Program-made: the position numbers and the translations under genes
NCBI RefSeq assembly: GCF_017744835.1
Contig: NZ_JAGIAM010000001.1
Span: 806,001 to 870,000 of the forward strand
Direction of reading: 5' to 3'
Source of the DNA: Sphingomonas sp.
GTDB taxonomy: Bacteria > Pseudomonadota > Alphaproteobacteria > Sphingomonadales > Sphingomonadaceae
DNA: 64,000 nt
The notes under the pieces: model-generated
The model's input: only the letters and a program-made list of their open reading frames with translations
Told to the model about the DNA's origin: nothing
Database searches by the model: none
Shown here: one piece after another, positions 7,811 to 16,361 of the stretch
Position numbering within the stretch: the first letter of the stretch is position 1
Layout: the number at the start of each line of letters is the position of its first letter

Positions 7811-10402
7811 TCAGTCGAGCGACTTGCTGGCCTGCTCGAACATGTCCTTGCTCAGCCCCGGCGTCGCGACGATGCGCTCGAGCTCGGCGCGCATCCTGGC
7901 GGCGCGGCCTTCGTCGAAGCGCTTCCAGCGGCCGAGCGGCGGGATCAGCTTCGCCGCGGTCTGCGGGTTGAGCTTGTCGAGTGCGATCAGCTGGTCCGCG
8001 ACGAAGCGATAGCCACGCCCCTCGCCCGAGTGGAACGCGCGCTGGTTGACGCTGAACGCGCCGATCAGCGCACGCGCCCGATTCGGGTTGGCGAGCGTGA
8101 AGTCGGGATGCGCCGCCAGCCGCTCGACGCTCTCGGCGGTGTCGTCGCGCGTCGACAGCGCCTGGGTCTGGAACCATTTGTCGAGCACCAGCGCGTTGCC
8201 GGCATAGCGATCGTAGAAGCCCTTCAGCGCGCGCTCGCGCAGCGTCGAGGCGCCATTGGCGAGCGTGGTGAGCGCGCCCTGGCGGTCGGTCATGTTGTCG
8301 GCGCCTTCGAACTGGCCGAACGCCAGCTCGGCCGCATCCGCCGCGCCGGTCGCCGCGATATAGCCGAGCGCGACGTTCTTGAGCCGCCGCGCGCCCTTGG
8401 CCGCGGGCGAATATTCGAAGCGGTTGGCCCGCGCCGTCTCATAGGCAGCACGCCACTCGCGCTCGAGCGCGGTGCCGAGCTCGGCCCTGAGCGCCTCGCG
8501 GGCGCGGAAGATCGCCTCGGGATCGACCACCGCCATCTGGTCGCCGATGAAGCTGTCCGAAGGCAGCAGCACTGCCTCGGCGACGAAGGCGCGGTCGAGG
8601 CTGGTGTCGCTCAGCGTATTGCGCACCGCCTCGATCACCGGGCCATGGTCGGCGCTGCCGTTGCGTACCGCACCGACGAGCGTGTCGAGCATCAGCTGCT
8701 GCATCGCCTCGTAGCGCGCGAACGGATCGTCGTCGTGCGCCGAGAGGAAGGCGAGGTCGGCCGGCGTGCGGTTGGTCTCGACGATCACCGGGGCGGAGAA
8801 GCCGCGGTTGATCGAGAGCACCGGCTGCTCGGTGAGGTTCTCGAAGACGATCTCGGTCGACGGATCCTTGAGCAGCACCAGCTGCTCGTCACACATCGAA
8901 CGGCCGGTGAAATTGCCGAACAGCTTGACCCGCAGCGGCAGCACCATCGGCGCCTTGTCGGGCTGGCCCGGCGTCGGCGGCACCGCCTGCTCGAGCTTGA
9001 GCCGCGCCTTGCCGCCGTCACGCGTGAGCGTGGCCGAGACGCGCGGCGTGCCCGCCTGGCCGTACCAGCGGCGGAACTGGCTGAGGTCCACTCCGCCCGC
9101 TTCCTCCATGCAGCGCACGAAATCCTCGCAGGTGGCGGCCGTGCCGTCGAAGCGCGCGAAATAGAGATCGGTCGCGGCGCGGAACTTCTCCGGGCCCAGG
9201 ATGGTGTGCATCATCCGGATCAGCTCGGCGCCCTTGTTGTAGATGGTCGCCGTGTAGAAGTTGCTGATCTCGATATATTCGTCGGGGCGCACCGGGTGGG
9301 CGAGCGGGCCGGCGTCCTCGGGGAACTGACTGGCGCGAAGCCCGCGCACGTCCTCGATCCGCTTGACCGCGGCCGAGCCCTGATCGGCCGAGAAGCTCTG
9401 GTCGCGAAAGACCGTGAAGCCTTCCTTGAGGCTCAGCTGGAACCAGTCGCGGCAGGTGACGCGGTTGCCCGACCAGTTGTGGAAATATTCGTGCGCGACC
9501 ACCGCGGCGATCGCGTCATAGTCGTAATCGGTCGCGGTATCCGGGTCGGCGAGGATGTAGCGGCTGTTGAAGATGTTCAGCCCCTTGTTCTCCATCGCGC
9601 CGAAATTGAAATCGTCGACCGCGACGATGTTGAAGACGTCGAGGTCATATTCGCGGCCATAGACCTTCTCGTCCCACGCCATCGCCAGCTTGAGCGCGTG
9701 GAGCGCATGGTCGGTCTTGGGCAGGTCGGGCGAACGCACCCAGATGCCGAGCTGCACTTCGCGGCCCGACTGGGTGGTGAAGGTCCCGCGGTTGGCGACC
9801 AGGTCGCCGGCGACCAGCGCGAAGAGGTAGCTCGGCTTGGGGAAAGGATCGTGCCATTCGGCCCAGTGCTTGCCGCCCTCGAGCTCGCCCTGCGCGACGG
9901 GATCGCCATTGGCGAGCAGCACCGGGAAGCGCGCCTTGTCGGCGGTCATCCGCACGCGATAGGTGCTGAGCACGTCGGGCCGGTCGGGGAAGAAGGTGAT
10001 GCGGCGGAAGCCCTCGGCCTCGCACTGGGTGCACAGGATGCCGCCCGAGGCATAGAGGCCCATCAGCTGGGTGTTGCGCTCGGGCGCGATCACCACTTCG
10101 GTCTCGACCAGATGGGCGTCGCCACCCAGCGGGATCACCAGATCGGATCCGTCCATCGACCAGCCGGCCGCATCCTGGCCGTCGACGCGCACCGCCACCG
10201 CGGTCAGCCCGTCGCCCAGCAGCCGCAGCGGCGCCTGGTTCTCTCCGTTCCGCTCGACCTTGAGCGTGGCGCGCACGCGCGTCGCGGCGGGATCGAGGTG
10301 GAAGTCGAGCGCGATCTCGGGAACGCGCCAGTCGGGAGCGCGATAGTCCTCGCGGCGCGTGACGTGGGGAAGCTGGTTTGCGATCTGAGCGTCTGCCATC
10401 AT
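7811..10402 (-). CDS. pepN: Aminopeptidase N (M1 family)
   Basis: 863 residues, close to the E. coli PepN length. This cytoplasmic zinc aminopeptidase trims N-terminal residues from oligopeptides. Visible motifs are the substrate-binding exopeptidase motif GAMEN (268-272), the zinc motif HEYFH (304-308), and the third ligand E327 in LKEGFTVF. The C-terminal half is helical, as in the DUF3458 domains of PepN. Two adjacent ATG codons (10402, 10399) could serve as start. It is divergent from the three M28 peptidases, with 123 bp between starts. Confidence 0.93.
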   Translation of the reverse strand: MMADAQIANQLPHVTRREDYRAPDWRVPEIALDFHLDPAATRVRATLKVERNGENQAPLRLLGDGLTAVAVRVDGQDAAGWSMDGSDLVIPLGGDAHLVETEVVIAPERNTQLMGLYASGGILCTQCEAEGFRRITFFPDRPDVLSTYRVRMTADKARFPVLLANGDPVAQGELEGGKHWAEWHDPFPKPSYLFALVAGDLVANRGTFTTQSGREVQLGIWVRSPDLPKTDHALHALKLAMAWDEKVYGREYDLDVFNIVAVDDFNFGAMENKGLNIFNSRYILADPDTATDYDYDAIAAVVAHEYFHNWSGNRVTCRDWFQLSLKEGFTVFRDQSFSADQGSAAVKRIEDVRGLRASQFPEDAGPLAHPVRPDEYIEISNFYTATIYNKGAELIRMMHTILGPEKFRAATDLYFARFDGTAATCEDFVRCMEEAGGVDLSQFRRWYGQAGTPRVSATLTRDGGKARLKLEQAVPPTPGQPDKAPMVLPLRVKLFGNFTGRSMCDEQLVLLKDPSTEIVFENLTEQPVLSINRGFSAPVIVETNRTPADLAFLSAHDDDPFARYEAMQQLMLDTLVGAVRNGSADHGPVIEAVRNTLSDTSLDRAFVAEAVLLPSDSFIGDQMAVVDPEAIFRAREALRAELGTALEREWRAAYETARANRFEYSPAAKGARRLKNVALGYIAATGAADAAELAFGQFEGADNMTDRQGALTTLANGASTLRERALKGFYDRYAGNALVLDKWFQTQALSTRDDTAESVERLAAHPDFTLANPNRARALIGAFSVNQRAFHSGEGRGYRFVADQLIALDKLNPQTAAKLIPPLGRWKRFDEGRAARMRAELERIVATPGLSKDMFEQASKSLD

Positions 10403-10525
10403 GACAGCGATATAGGACAGCGGCCGCGCCTCGCCATCAGTTTCTCGCGTGGGATTACGGCATTGCCTGCCAGTCGCAAAATGCTACCGATGCGGCATTT
10501 CCCCGGATTCAGAGGGTTTCTCTTG

Positions 10526-12217
10526 ATGTTTCGATCGACTGCGCCGTTCGTCCTGGCCCTGCTCTCCACCACAGCCGCGATCGCCCAGGAAGCGCCTGCG
10601 CCGGCCCCCGCTCCCGCCCTCAGCGCCGCCCAGGCCAATGCCGCGATCAACGCCGAGCTTCCCGCCGACCAGGCGGCGTTCAAGAGCCATGTGATGTTCC
10701 TCGCCTCGGACCAGATGCGCGGGCGCGACGCGGGCAGCCCCGAGTATGACATCGCCGCGCAATATGTCGCGTCGCAGTTCTACGAGGCCGGGCTGCGCCC
10801 CGCCGGCGACGAAGGCTCGTATCTGCAGAAGGTGCCGCTGCTCAGCTACAAGCCCGCGGACAAGGGCAGCTTCGCGCTCAGTCGCAAGGGGGGCGCGCCC
10901 GAGGCGCTGGTCTTCGGCCAGGATTTCGTCCCCGCCGCCAACCCGGCCAAGACCGACTACAGCGTCAGCGCGCCGGTGGTCTTCGTCGGCTATGGCATCG
11001 TCGGGCTGGGCCGCGACGACTACAAGGGCGCCGATGTGAAGGGCAAGATCGTCGCCTTCTTCGGCGGCGCGCCGAGCGCCTTCCCCAGCGAGGAGCGCGC
11101 GCACTTCTCGAGCCCGGCGACCAAGGCCGAGATCGCGATGAAGAAGGGCGCGGTCGGCTATATCACGCTCGAATCGCCCCGCGCCGGCCGCGGCAGCTAT
11201 CCCTTCGCGATGATCGCGGGCAGCTATGACCGCCCGCGCGTCACCTGGGCGCATGCCGATGGCACCGGCTATATCCCGACGCCCACCGCTCCCGGGCTCG
11301 GCATGCTGAGCCAGGCCGGCGCCGCCAAGCTGTTCGCCGGCGCCAAGACCCCCTGGGCCGACGTCGCCAAGCTCGCGCAGGACGATGCGGCGGTGTTCAA
11401 GCCCGTCCAGCTTCCGGCGACGCTCAGCGTCGCGCTCAAGACCGAGACCACGCCGATCACCAGCTACAACGTCGCCGGCATCCTGCCGGGCAGCGATCCC
11501 AGGGCCGGCCAGGAAGTCGTGGTCCTCTCGGCGCACCTAGACCACGTCGGCGTCGGCAAGCCCGATGCGAAGGGCGACACCATCTACAACGGCGCGATGG
11601 ACAATGCCGTGGGCATCGCCTCGCTGATCGAGGAAGCGCGCCGCTTCAAGGCGTCCGGCAAGGCGCCGCGCCGCTCGATACTGTTCCTCGCGGTCACCGC
11701 CGAGGAGAAGGGCCTCGTCGGCTCGGACTATTTCGCGCACAACCCCACGGTGCCCAAGGGCAACATGGTCGCCGACGTGAACCTCGACATGCCGATCATC
11801 ACCTACAAGTTCGAAGACGTGACGCCGTTCGGCGCGGCGCACTCGACGCTGGGCGAGATGGTGCAGAAGGCCGCGGCCGAGATCGGCGTCGGCGTGGGGG
11901 CTGATCCGCGCCCCGACGAAGCCTTCTTCGTCCGTTCGGACCATTATCGCTTCGTCCAGCAGGGCATCCCCTCGGTCTTCCTGTGGCCGGGCGAGAAGGG
12001 TCCGGGCAAGGCGGCGACCGACGCCTTCCTCTCGGGCAATTACCACAAGCCCTCGGACCAGGTGGTCCAGACGCCACCGATCGACTGGGAATCGGGCGTG
12101 CGCTTCGTCGACGTGAACTATCGCATCGCGCGCCAGATCGCCGACGCCGACCAGAAGCCGATGTGGAAGAAGGGCGACTTCTTCGGCACCACCTTCGGCG
12201 GACCGATGGAAAAGTGA
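10526..12217 (+). CDS. M28-family zinc aminopeptidase, secreted (copy 1 of 3)
   Basis: About 563 residues. The signal peptide MFRSTAPFVLALLSTTAAIA is followed by a Pro/Ala linker. A PA-type insert (FVGYGIVGLGRDDYKG) precedes the co-catalytic M28 zinc domain. Zinc and catalytic motifs are SAHLDHVG (about 334), GAMDNAVG (about 358), TAEEKG (about 391), VNLDMPI (about 417) and RSDHYRF (about 470). All five expected ligand or acid positions are present. The ATG at 10526 gives the cleanest signal peptide; in-frame ATGs at 10481 and 10490 would add 12-15 residues. It ends in TGATG, coupled to copy 2. Confidence 0.88.
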   Translation: MFRSTAPFVLALLSTTAAIAQEAPAPAPAPALSAAQANAAINAELPADQAAFKSHVMFLASDQMRGRDAGSPEYDIAAQYVASQFYEAGLRPAGDEGSYLQKVPLLSYKPADKGSFALSRKGGAPEALVFGQDFVPAANPAKTDYSVSAPVVFVGYGIVGLGRDDYKGADVKGKIVAFFGGAPSAFPSEERAHFSSPATKAEIAMKKGAVGYITLESPRAGRGSYPFAMIAGSYDRPRVTWAHADGTGYIPTPTAPGLGMLSQAGAAKLFAGAKTPWADVAKLAQDDAAVFKPVQLPATLSVALKTETTPITSYNVAGILPGSDPRAGQEVVVLSAHLDHVGVGKPDAKGDTIYNGAMDNAVGIASLIEEARRFKASGKAPRRSILFLAVTAEEKGLVGSDYFAHNPTVPKGNMVADVNLDMPIITYKFEDVTPFGAAHSTLGEMVQKAAAEIGVGVGADPRPDEAFFVRSDHYRFVQQGIPSVFLWPGEKGPGKAATDAFLSGNYHKPSDQVVQTPPIDWESGVRFVDVNYRIARQIADADQKPMWKKGDFFGTTFGGPMEK

Positions 12218-13788
12218 TGCGCCACCTCCTCCTCCTCGCGCTCCCGCTCCTCGCCGCGGCCCCCGCCGCCGCCCAGGAGCTCGCCCCCGACGCCGCCGCG
12301 CTCAAGGCGCATGTCCAGTTCCTCGCGTCCGACGCGATGAAGGGCCGCGACACCGGCTCGCCCGAGCTGGCGGTGGCAGAACAATATGTCGCCGCGCAGA
12401 TGCTCGCCGCGGGCCTCAAGCCCGCGGGTGCGAACGGCGGCTGGCTCCAGCCGGTGCCGCTCGTCGCCTACAAGGCCGCCGATCACGGCAGCCTAGTGCT
12501 CACCCGCGGCGCCACCCGCCTCCCGCTCGAATGGGGCAAGGACTATCTCGCCCGCGCGACTCCGGCGGCGCCCAAGGTCGCGGTCTCGGGCCCGGTCGTC
12601 TTCGCCGGCTATGGCAGCGAGGCCGAGTACAAGGGTCTCGACGTCCGCGGCGCGATCGTCGCGGTGCTGCGCGATTCGCCGCATTCGCTCCCCAGCGACG
12701 TGCGTGCGCATCTCGGCCAGCCCGAGGAGCAGGCGCGCACCGCCGCCGCGCATGGCGCGGCCGGCGTGCTGCTGCTCGAAGGCAATGCCCGTCACGCGAT
12801 CTTCCCCTTCGCCGAGAGCGTCGCCTATGCCGAGGACGAGGCGATGACCTGGCAGGGCGCGCCCGGCACCGGCGCTGCGCCGCCCTTCGCTTACCTGGGC
12901 TTTGACGGCGCGGCGAAGCTGTTCGCCGGCTCGAAGATCGGATGGGACGCGGTGCTCGCCGCGGACAAGGCGAGCAAGCCGCTGCCGCGTGGTGCCCTCG
13001 GCGTCACCGCGACGGGCGCCACGACCACTGCGGTGCGCACGCTCACTGCGAACAATGTCGCGGGCGTGCTCGAAGGTACCGACAAGAAGGACGAATATGT
13101 CGTCCTCTCGGCGCACCTCGACCATGTCGGCGTCGGCAAGGCCGATGCGACCGGCGACACGATCTACAACGGCGCGATGGACAATGCCGTCGGCACCGCG
13201 GCGATGCTCGAGGTCGCGCGCCGCTTCCAGGCGTCGGGCAAGCGCCCGCACCGCTCGATGCTGTTCGTCGCCGTGACGGCAGAGGAGCAGGGGCTGGTCG
13301 GCTCCGAATATTTCGCGGCCAATCCCACCGTGCCCAAGGGGTCGATCGTCGCCGACGTCAACCTCGACATGCCGATCCTGACCTACGACTTCGTCGATCT
13401 CGTCGCCTATGGCGCGGACCGCAGCTCGGTGGGCAAGCTCGTCGAGCAGGCCGCGGCGGCCGAAGGGGTCAAGCTGGTCCCCGATCCCGATCCCGAGCAG
13501 GCCTATTTCGTCCGCTCGGATCACTACAGCTTCGTCAAGGCGGGCATCCCCGCCGTGTCGCTCGACCTCGGCCCGGGCGGCCCCGGCGCCGCGGCCTCGA
13601 AGGAGTTCGTCGAGAAGCATTACCACCAGCCTTCGGACGAAGTCGGGCTGATCGACTGGAAGCAGGGGCTGCGCTTCGTCAGCCTCAACTATGCGATCGC
13701 CCGCGCCATCGCCGACGCCGACCAGCGCCCGGTGTGGAACAAGGGCGACTTCTTCGGCACGCTCTACAAGGGACCGATGGCCAAGTGA
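12217..13788 (+). CDS. M28-family zinc aminopeptidase, secreted (copy 2 of 3)
   Basis: 523 residues. Signal peptide MRHLLLLALPLLAAAPAAA, then a domain layout parallel to copy 1 but with a shorter PA insert. Motifs: SAHLDHVG (about 299), GAMDNAVG, TAEEQG (about 354), VNLDMPI (about 381) and RSDHYSF (about 434). The C-terminus WNKGDFFGTLYKGPMAK matches the ends of the other two copies, so the three derive from tandem duplication. The start overlaps the stop of copy 1 by one base. Probable role is periplasmic or extracellular peptide trimming for amino-acid uptake; exact specificity is unknown. Confidence 0.88.
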   Translation: MRHLLLLALPLLAAAPAAAQELAPDAAALKAHVQFLASDAMKGRDTGSPELAVAEQYVAAQMLAAGLKPAGANGGWLQPVPLVAYKAADHGSLVLTRGATRLPLEWGKDYLARATPAAPKVAVSGPVVFAGYGSEAEYKGLDVRGAIVAVLRDSPHSLPSDVRAHLGQPEEQARTAAAHGAAGVLLLEGNARHAIFPFAESVAYAEDEAMTWQGAPGTGAAPPFAYLGFDGAAKLFAGSKIGWDAVLAADKASKPLPRGALGVTATGATTTAVRTLTANNVAGVLEGTDKKDEYVVLSAHLDHVGVGKADATGDTIYNGAMDNAVGTAAMLEVARRFQASGKRPHRSMLFVAVTAEEQGLVGSEYFAANPTVPKGSIVADVNLDMPILTYDFVDLVAYGADRSSVGKLVEQAAAAEGVKLVPDPDPEQAYFVRSDHYSFVKAGIPAVSLDLGPGGPGAAASKEFVEKHYHQPSDEVGLIDWKQGLRFVSLNYAIARAIADADQRPVWNKGDFFGTLYKGPMAK

Positions 13789-13802
13789 GGCTCTCCGCTC
13801 TT

Positions 13803-13931
13803 CTCCCCTCCCTGAAAGGGAGGGGTTGGGGGTGGGTGCGCGGTGCAGCCGCGCTCGTTCGTTCGCCGTTGAAGTGCCGGACGGGGCATCGAGCCCCGAT
13901 CGACACTGGACCCATCCTTTCAGGGAAGGGA
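13803..13931. repeat. Multi-hairpin repeat element, copy A
   Basis: A 129-bp GC-rich element. The left hairpin is CCCCTCCCT-GAA-AGGGAGGGG (13805-13825, 9-bp stem). The middle hairpin is CGGGGC-ATCGA-GCCCCG (13882-13898). The right end, TCCTTTCAGGGAAGGGA, pairs less well. The first 40 bases are almost identical to the element at 35874-36024, and both copies have an internal hairpin with the same ATCGA loop. It fills the gap between M28 copies 2 and 3 and reaches the first hydrophobic codons of copy 3. I cannot assign it to a named repeat family. Confidence 0.75.
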
Positions 13932-15533
13932 ATTCTAGTTCTGGCGCTGCTCGCCTGCGCCCTTCCGGCACAGGCACAGACGGCGCTCCCGGCCGACCAG
14001 GCGGCGATCAAGGCGCATGTCCAGTTCCTCGCCTCCGACGCGCTGCGCGGGCGCGAGGCGGGGACGCCGGACCATGACCGCGCCGCCGAATATGTCGCCG
14101 CGAAGATGCTCGCCGCCGGGCTTCGTCCCGCAGGCGAAAACGGCAGCTGGTTCCAGCCGGTGCGGCTCACGCGCTACCAGCCTGCGGACAAGCCGCGCTG
14201 GACGCTGACGCGCGGCGGCAGTGCGATCCCGCTCCAGTTCGGCATCGACTTCATCAACGGCGCAATCCCCGCCACGCCTGCGTTCGCGGCGCAGGGCGGG
14301 ATCGTCTTCGCCGGCTATGGGCTGGTCTATCCCGCCGAGCAGATCGACGATTATCGCGGGCTCGACGTGAAGGGCAAGATCGTCGCGATCCTCGGCGGGC
14401 TGCCGGCCGACATCACCGGCGACGTCGCTGCGCATCTCGCCGACGACGACCAGAAGGCACGCTTCGCCGAGGCGCGCGGCGCCAAGGCCGTGATCGTGCT
14501 CGAATCGGCCGAGCGGCGGGCCGAAATGCCGTTCGAATCGATCGTGCCCTTCTGGAACTATCCGCGCTGGGGCTGGGCCGGACCCGACGGGCGCCCGAAC
14601 ATGATCGCGCCGGGCGCGCCCGTGGTCGGCTATCTGGGCCAGACGGGCGCGGAGAAGCTCTTCGCAGGCTCCGCGATCCGCTGGCGCGACGTGCTCGCCG
14701 CCGAGCGCCACGGCACGCCGATGCCGCATGGCGCGCTGCCGGGCACGCTCGCGGTGTCGAGCCGGACCAACGTCAGCGTGCGCCAGTCGCGCAATGTCGT
14801 CGGGCTGCTCCCCGGCTCCGATCCCGCGCTCGCGAGCCAGTATGTCGTGCTCTCGGCACACCTCGACCATGTCGGCGTCGGCCAGTCGGTGCATGGCGAT
14901 TCGATCTACAATGGCGCGATGGACAATGCCGTGGGCGTCGCGATGGTGCTCGAGGCGGCGCGCGCGCTCCAGGCATCGGGCAAGCGCCCGCGCCGCTCGA
15001 TCCTGTTCGTCGCACTCACCGCCGAGGAAAAGGGCCTGATCGGCTCGGACTATTTCGCGCATCATCCGACCGTGCCGCAGGGCTCGCTGGCCGCGAACAT
15101 CAACCTCGACATGCCGATCCTCACCTACAAGCTCGAGGATCTGGTGATCCTGGGCGGCGAGCGGTCGAGCCTGGGGCCCGCGCTCACCGCCGCAGCGGCG
15201 ACCGAGGGACTGAAGACCGTCCCCGACCCCGAGCCCGAGGAGATGTTCTTCGTCCGATCGGATCATTACAGCTTCGTCCAGTCGGGCATCCCGGCGGTGT
15301 CGGTCGACACCGGCCCCGGCGGCGAAGGGCTGGCCGCGCAGCGGCTGTTCCTCGACAACCATTACCACAAGCCCTCGGACGACATCTCACTACCCTTCCA
15401 CTGGGATTCGGCCGCACGCTATCTGCGCGTGATCACTGCCGGCGCGCGCTCGATCGCCGACGCGCCCGAGCGCCCGCGCTGGAACAAGGGCGATTTCTTC
15501 GGGGTCCAGTTCAAGGGCTATGGCGCGGAGTAG
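13836..15533 (+). CDS. M28-family zinc aminopeptidase, secreted (copy 3 of 3); start uncertain
   Basis: The enzyme part is complete: SAHLDHVG (nt 14858), GAMDNAVG, TAEEKG, INLDMPI and RSDHYSF all align with copies 1 and 2, and the end WNKGDFFGVQFKG is the shared tail. The start is the problem. No ATG precedes the signal core ILVLALLACALPAQAQ. In-frame candidates are GTG 13836, TTG 13869 (both inside the repeat element) and a rare ATT at 13932, which has AGGGAAGGG just upstream. GTG 13836 gives about 30 residues before the hydrophobic core. The original start codon has probably been lost or replaced by the repeat. The gene may be poorly expressed or read from the operon. Confidence 0.78.
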   Translation: MRGAAALVRSPLKCRTGHRAPIDTGPILSGKGILVLALLACALPAQAQTALPADQAAIKAHVQFLASDALRGREAGTPDHDRAAEYVAAKMLAAGLRPAGENGSWFQPVRLTRYQPADKPRWTLTRGGSAIPLQFGIDFINGAIPATPAFAAQGGIVFAGYGLVYPAEQIDDYRGLDVKGKIVAILGGLPADITGDVAAHLADDDQKARFAEARGAKAVIVLESAERRAEMPFESIVPFWNYPRWGWAGPDGRPNMIAPGAPVVGYLGQTGAEKLFAGSAIRWRDVLAAERHGTPMPHGALPGTLAVSSRTNVSVRQSRNVVGLLPGSDPALASQYVVLSAHLDHVGVGQSVHGDSIYNGAMDNAVGVAMVLEAARALQASGKRPRRSILFVALTAEEKGLIGSDYFAHHPTVPQGSLAANINLDMPILTYKLEDLVILGGERSSLGPALTAAAATEGLKTVPDPEPEEMFFVRSDHYSFVQSGIPAVSVDTGPGGEGLAAQRLFLDNHYHKPSDDISLPFHWDSAARYLRVITAGARSIADAPERPRWNKGDFFGVQFKGYGAE

Positions 15534-15539
15534 CGGCAT

Positions 15540-16361
15540 ATGCGCCTCTTCGTCTTCGGCCTGGGCTACACCGCGTCGCGCATCGCAGAGCGGCTATCCG
15601 CCCAGGGCTGGCGCATAGTCGGGACGACGCGCGACAGCTTCCTCGACCATGACCGCGTGGCCTTCGAAGTCGCGCACGCCACGCACATCCTGTCGTCCGT
15701 GCCTCCCGGCGAGGACGACCCCGTGCTGGCGACCTATGGCGAGGCGATCGCCGCCAGCGGCGCCGCGCTCGCCTATCTCTCCTCCACCGGCGTCTATGGC
15801 GACACCGGCGGCGCCTGGGTCGACGAAAGCGCGCCCACCGGCACCGGCCGCCGCAGCGCGCGCGCCGAGGCCGACGCCGCCTGGCTGGAGATGGGCGCCC
15901 GCGTCTTCCGCCTGCCGGGCATCTACGGCCCCGCCCGCTCGCCGCTCGATCGCGTGCGCGCCGGCCAGGCGCAGCGAATCGACGTGCCCGGCCAGGTGTT
16001 CAGCCGCATCCATGTCGACGACATCGTCGGGGGCGTGGTCGCCGGGCTCGACGCGCCGCCGGGTGCGTACAACCTCGCCGACGACTGTCCCGCCCCGCAG
16101 AGCGACGTGGTCGCCTATGCCTGCACGCTGCTTGGCCTGCCGGTGCCGCCGCTGGTGCCGCTCGACGCCGCCGGGCTCAGTCCGCAGGCGCGCGCCTTTT
16201 ATTCGGAGAACCGCCGCGTCGCGAACGGCAAAGCGAAACGGGTGCTCGGCTGGCGCCCGCGCTACGCCGACTACCGGTTGGGCCTGCGCGCCTTGAGCGC
16301 AATCACCAGCCCCACCAGCACCAGCACCGCGCCGCCCGCCGCCAGCGCCGACCAGCGATAG
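15540..16361 (+). CDS. NAD(P)-dependent SDR family epimerase/dehydratase-like protein
   Basis: 273 residues of extended short-chain dehydrogenase fold. The dinucleotide loop is FGLGYTASRIAERL near residues 5-18. AYLSSTGVYGDTGGAWVDE resembles the YeeZ-type active-site region, with Tyr in VYG but no classical YxxxK. FRLPGIYGPARSPLDRVRAG and the sequence ending WRPRYADYRLGLRAL are typical of this subfamily. The reaction is unknown. The natural end would be expected near 16300; the last 20 codons are antisense to the end of the DMT permease gene and look like readthrough into it. The start ATG lies 6 bp after the M28 stop. Confidence 0.8.
   Translation: MRLFVFGLGYTASRIAERLSAQGWRIVGTTRDSFLDHDRVAFEVAHATHILSSVPPGEDDPVLATYGEAIAASGAALAYLSSTGVYGDTGGAWVDESAPTGTGRRSARAEADAAWLEMGARVFRLPGIYGPARSPLDRVRAGQAQRIDVPGQVFSRIHVDDIVGGVVAGLDAPPGAYNLADDCPAPQSDVVAYACTLLGLPVPPLVPLDAAGLSPQARAFYSENRRVANGKAKRVLGWRPRYADYRLGLRALSAITSPTSTSTAPPAASADQR

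Noticed and set aside
7760..12217. Very long plus-strand open frame antisense to pepN
   Set aside because: It runs through the shadow of pepN and then into the first M28 gene. The antisense part has His/Arg/Gly-rich composition with no domain, as expected from GC-rich codon bias. Only its last part, the M28 gene from 10526, is real.
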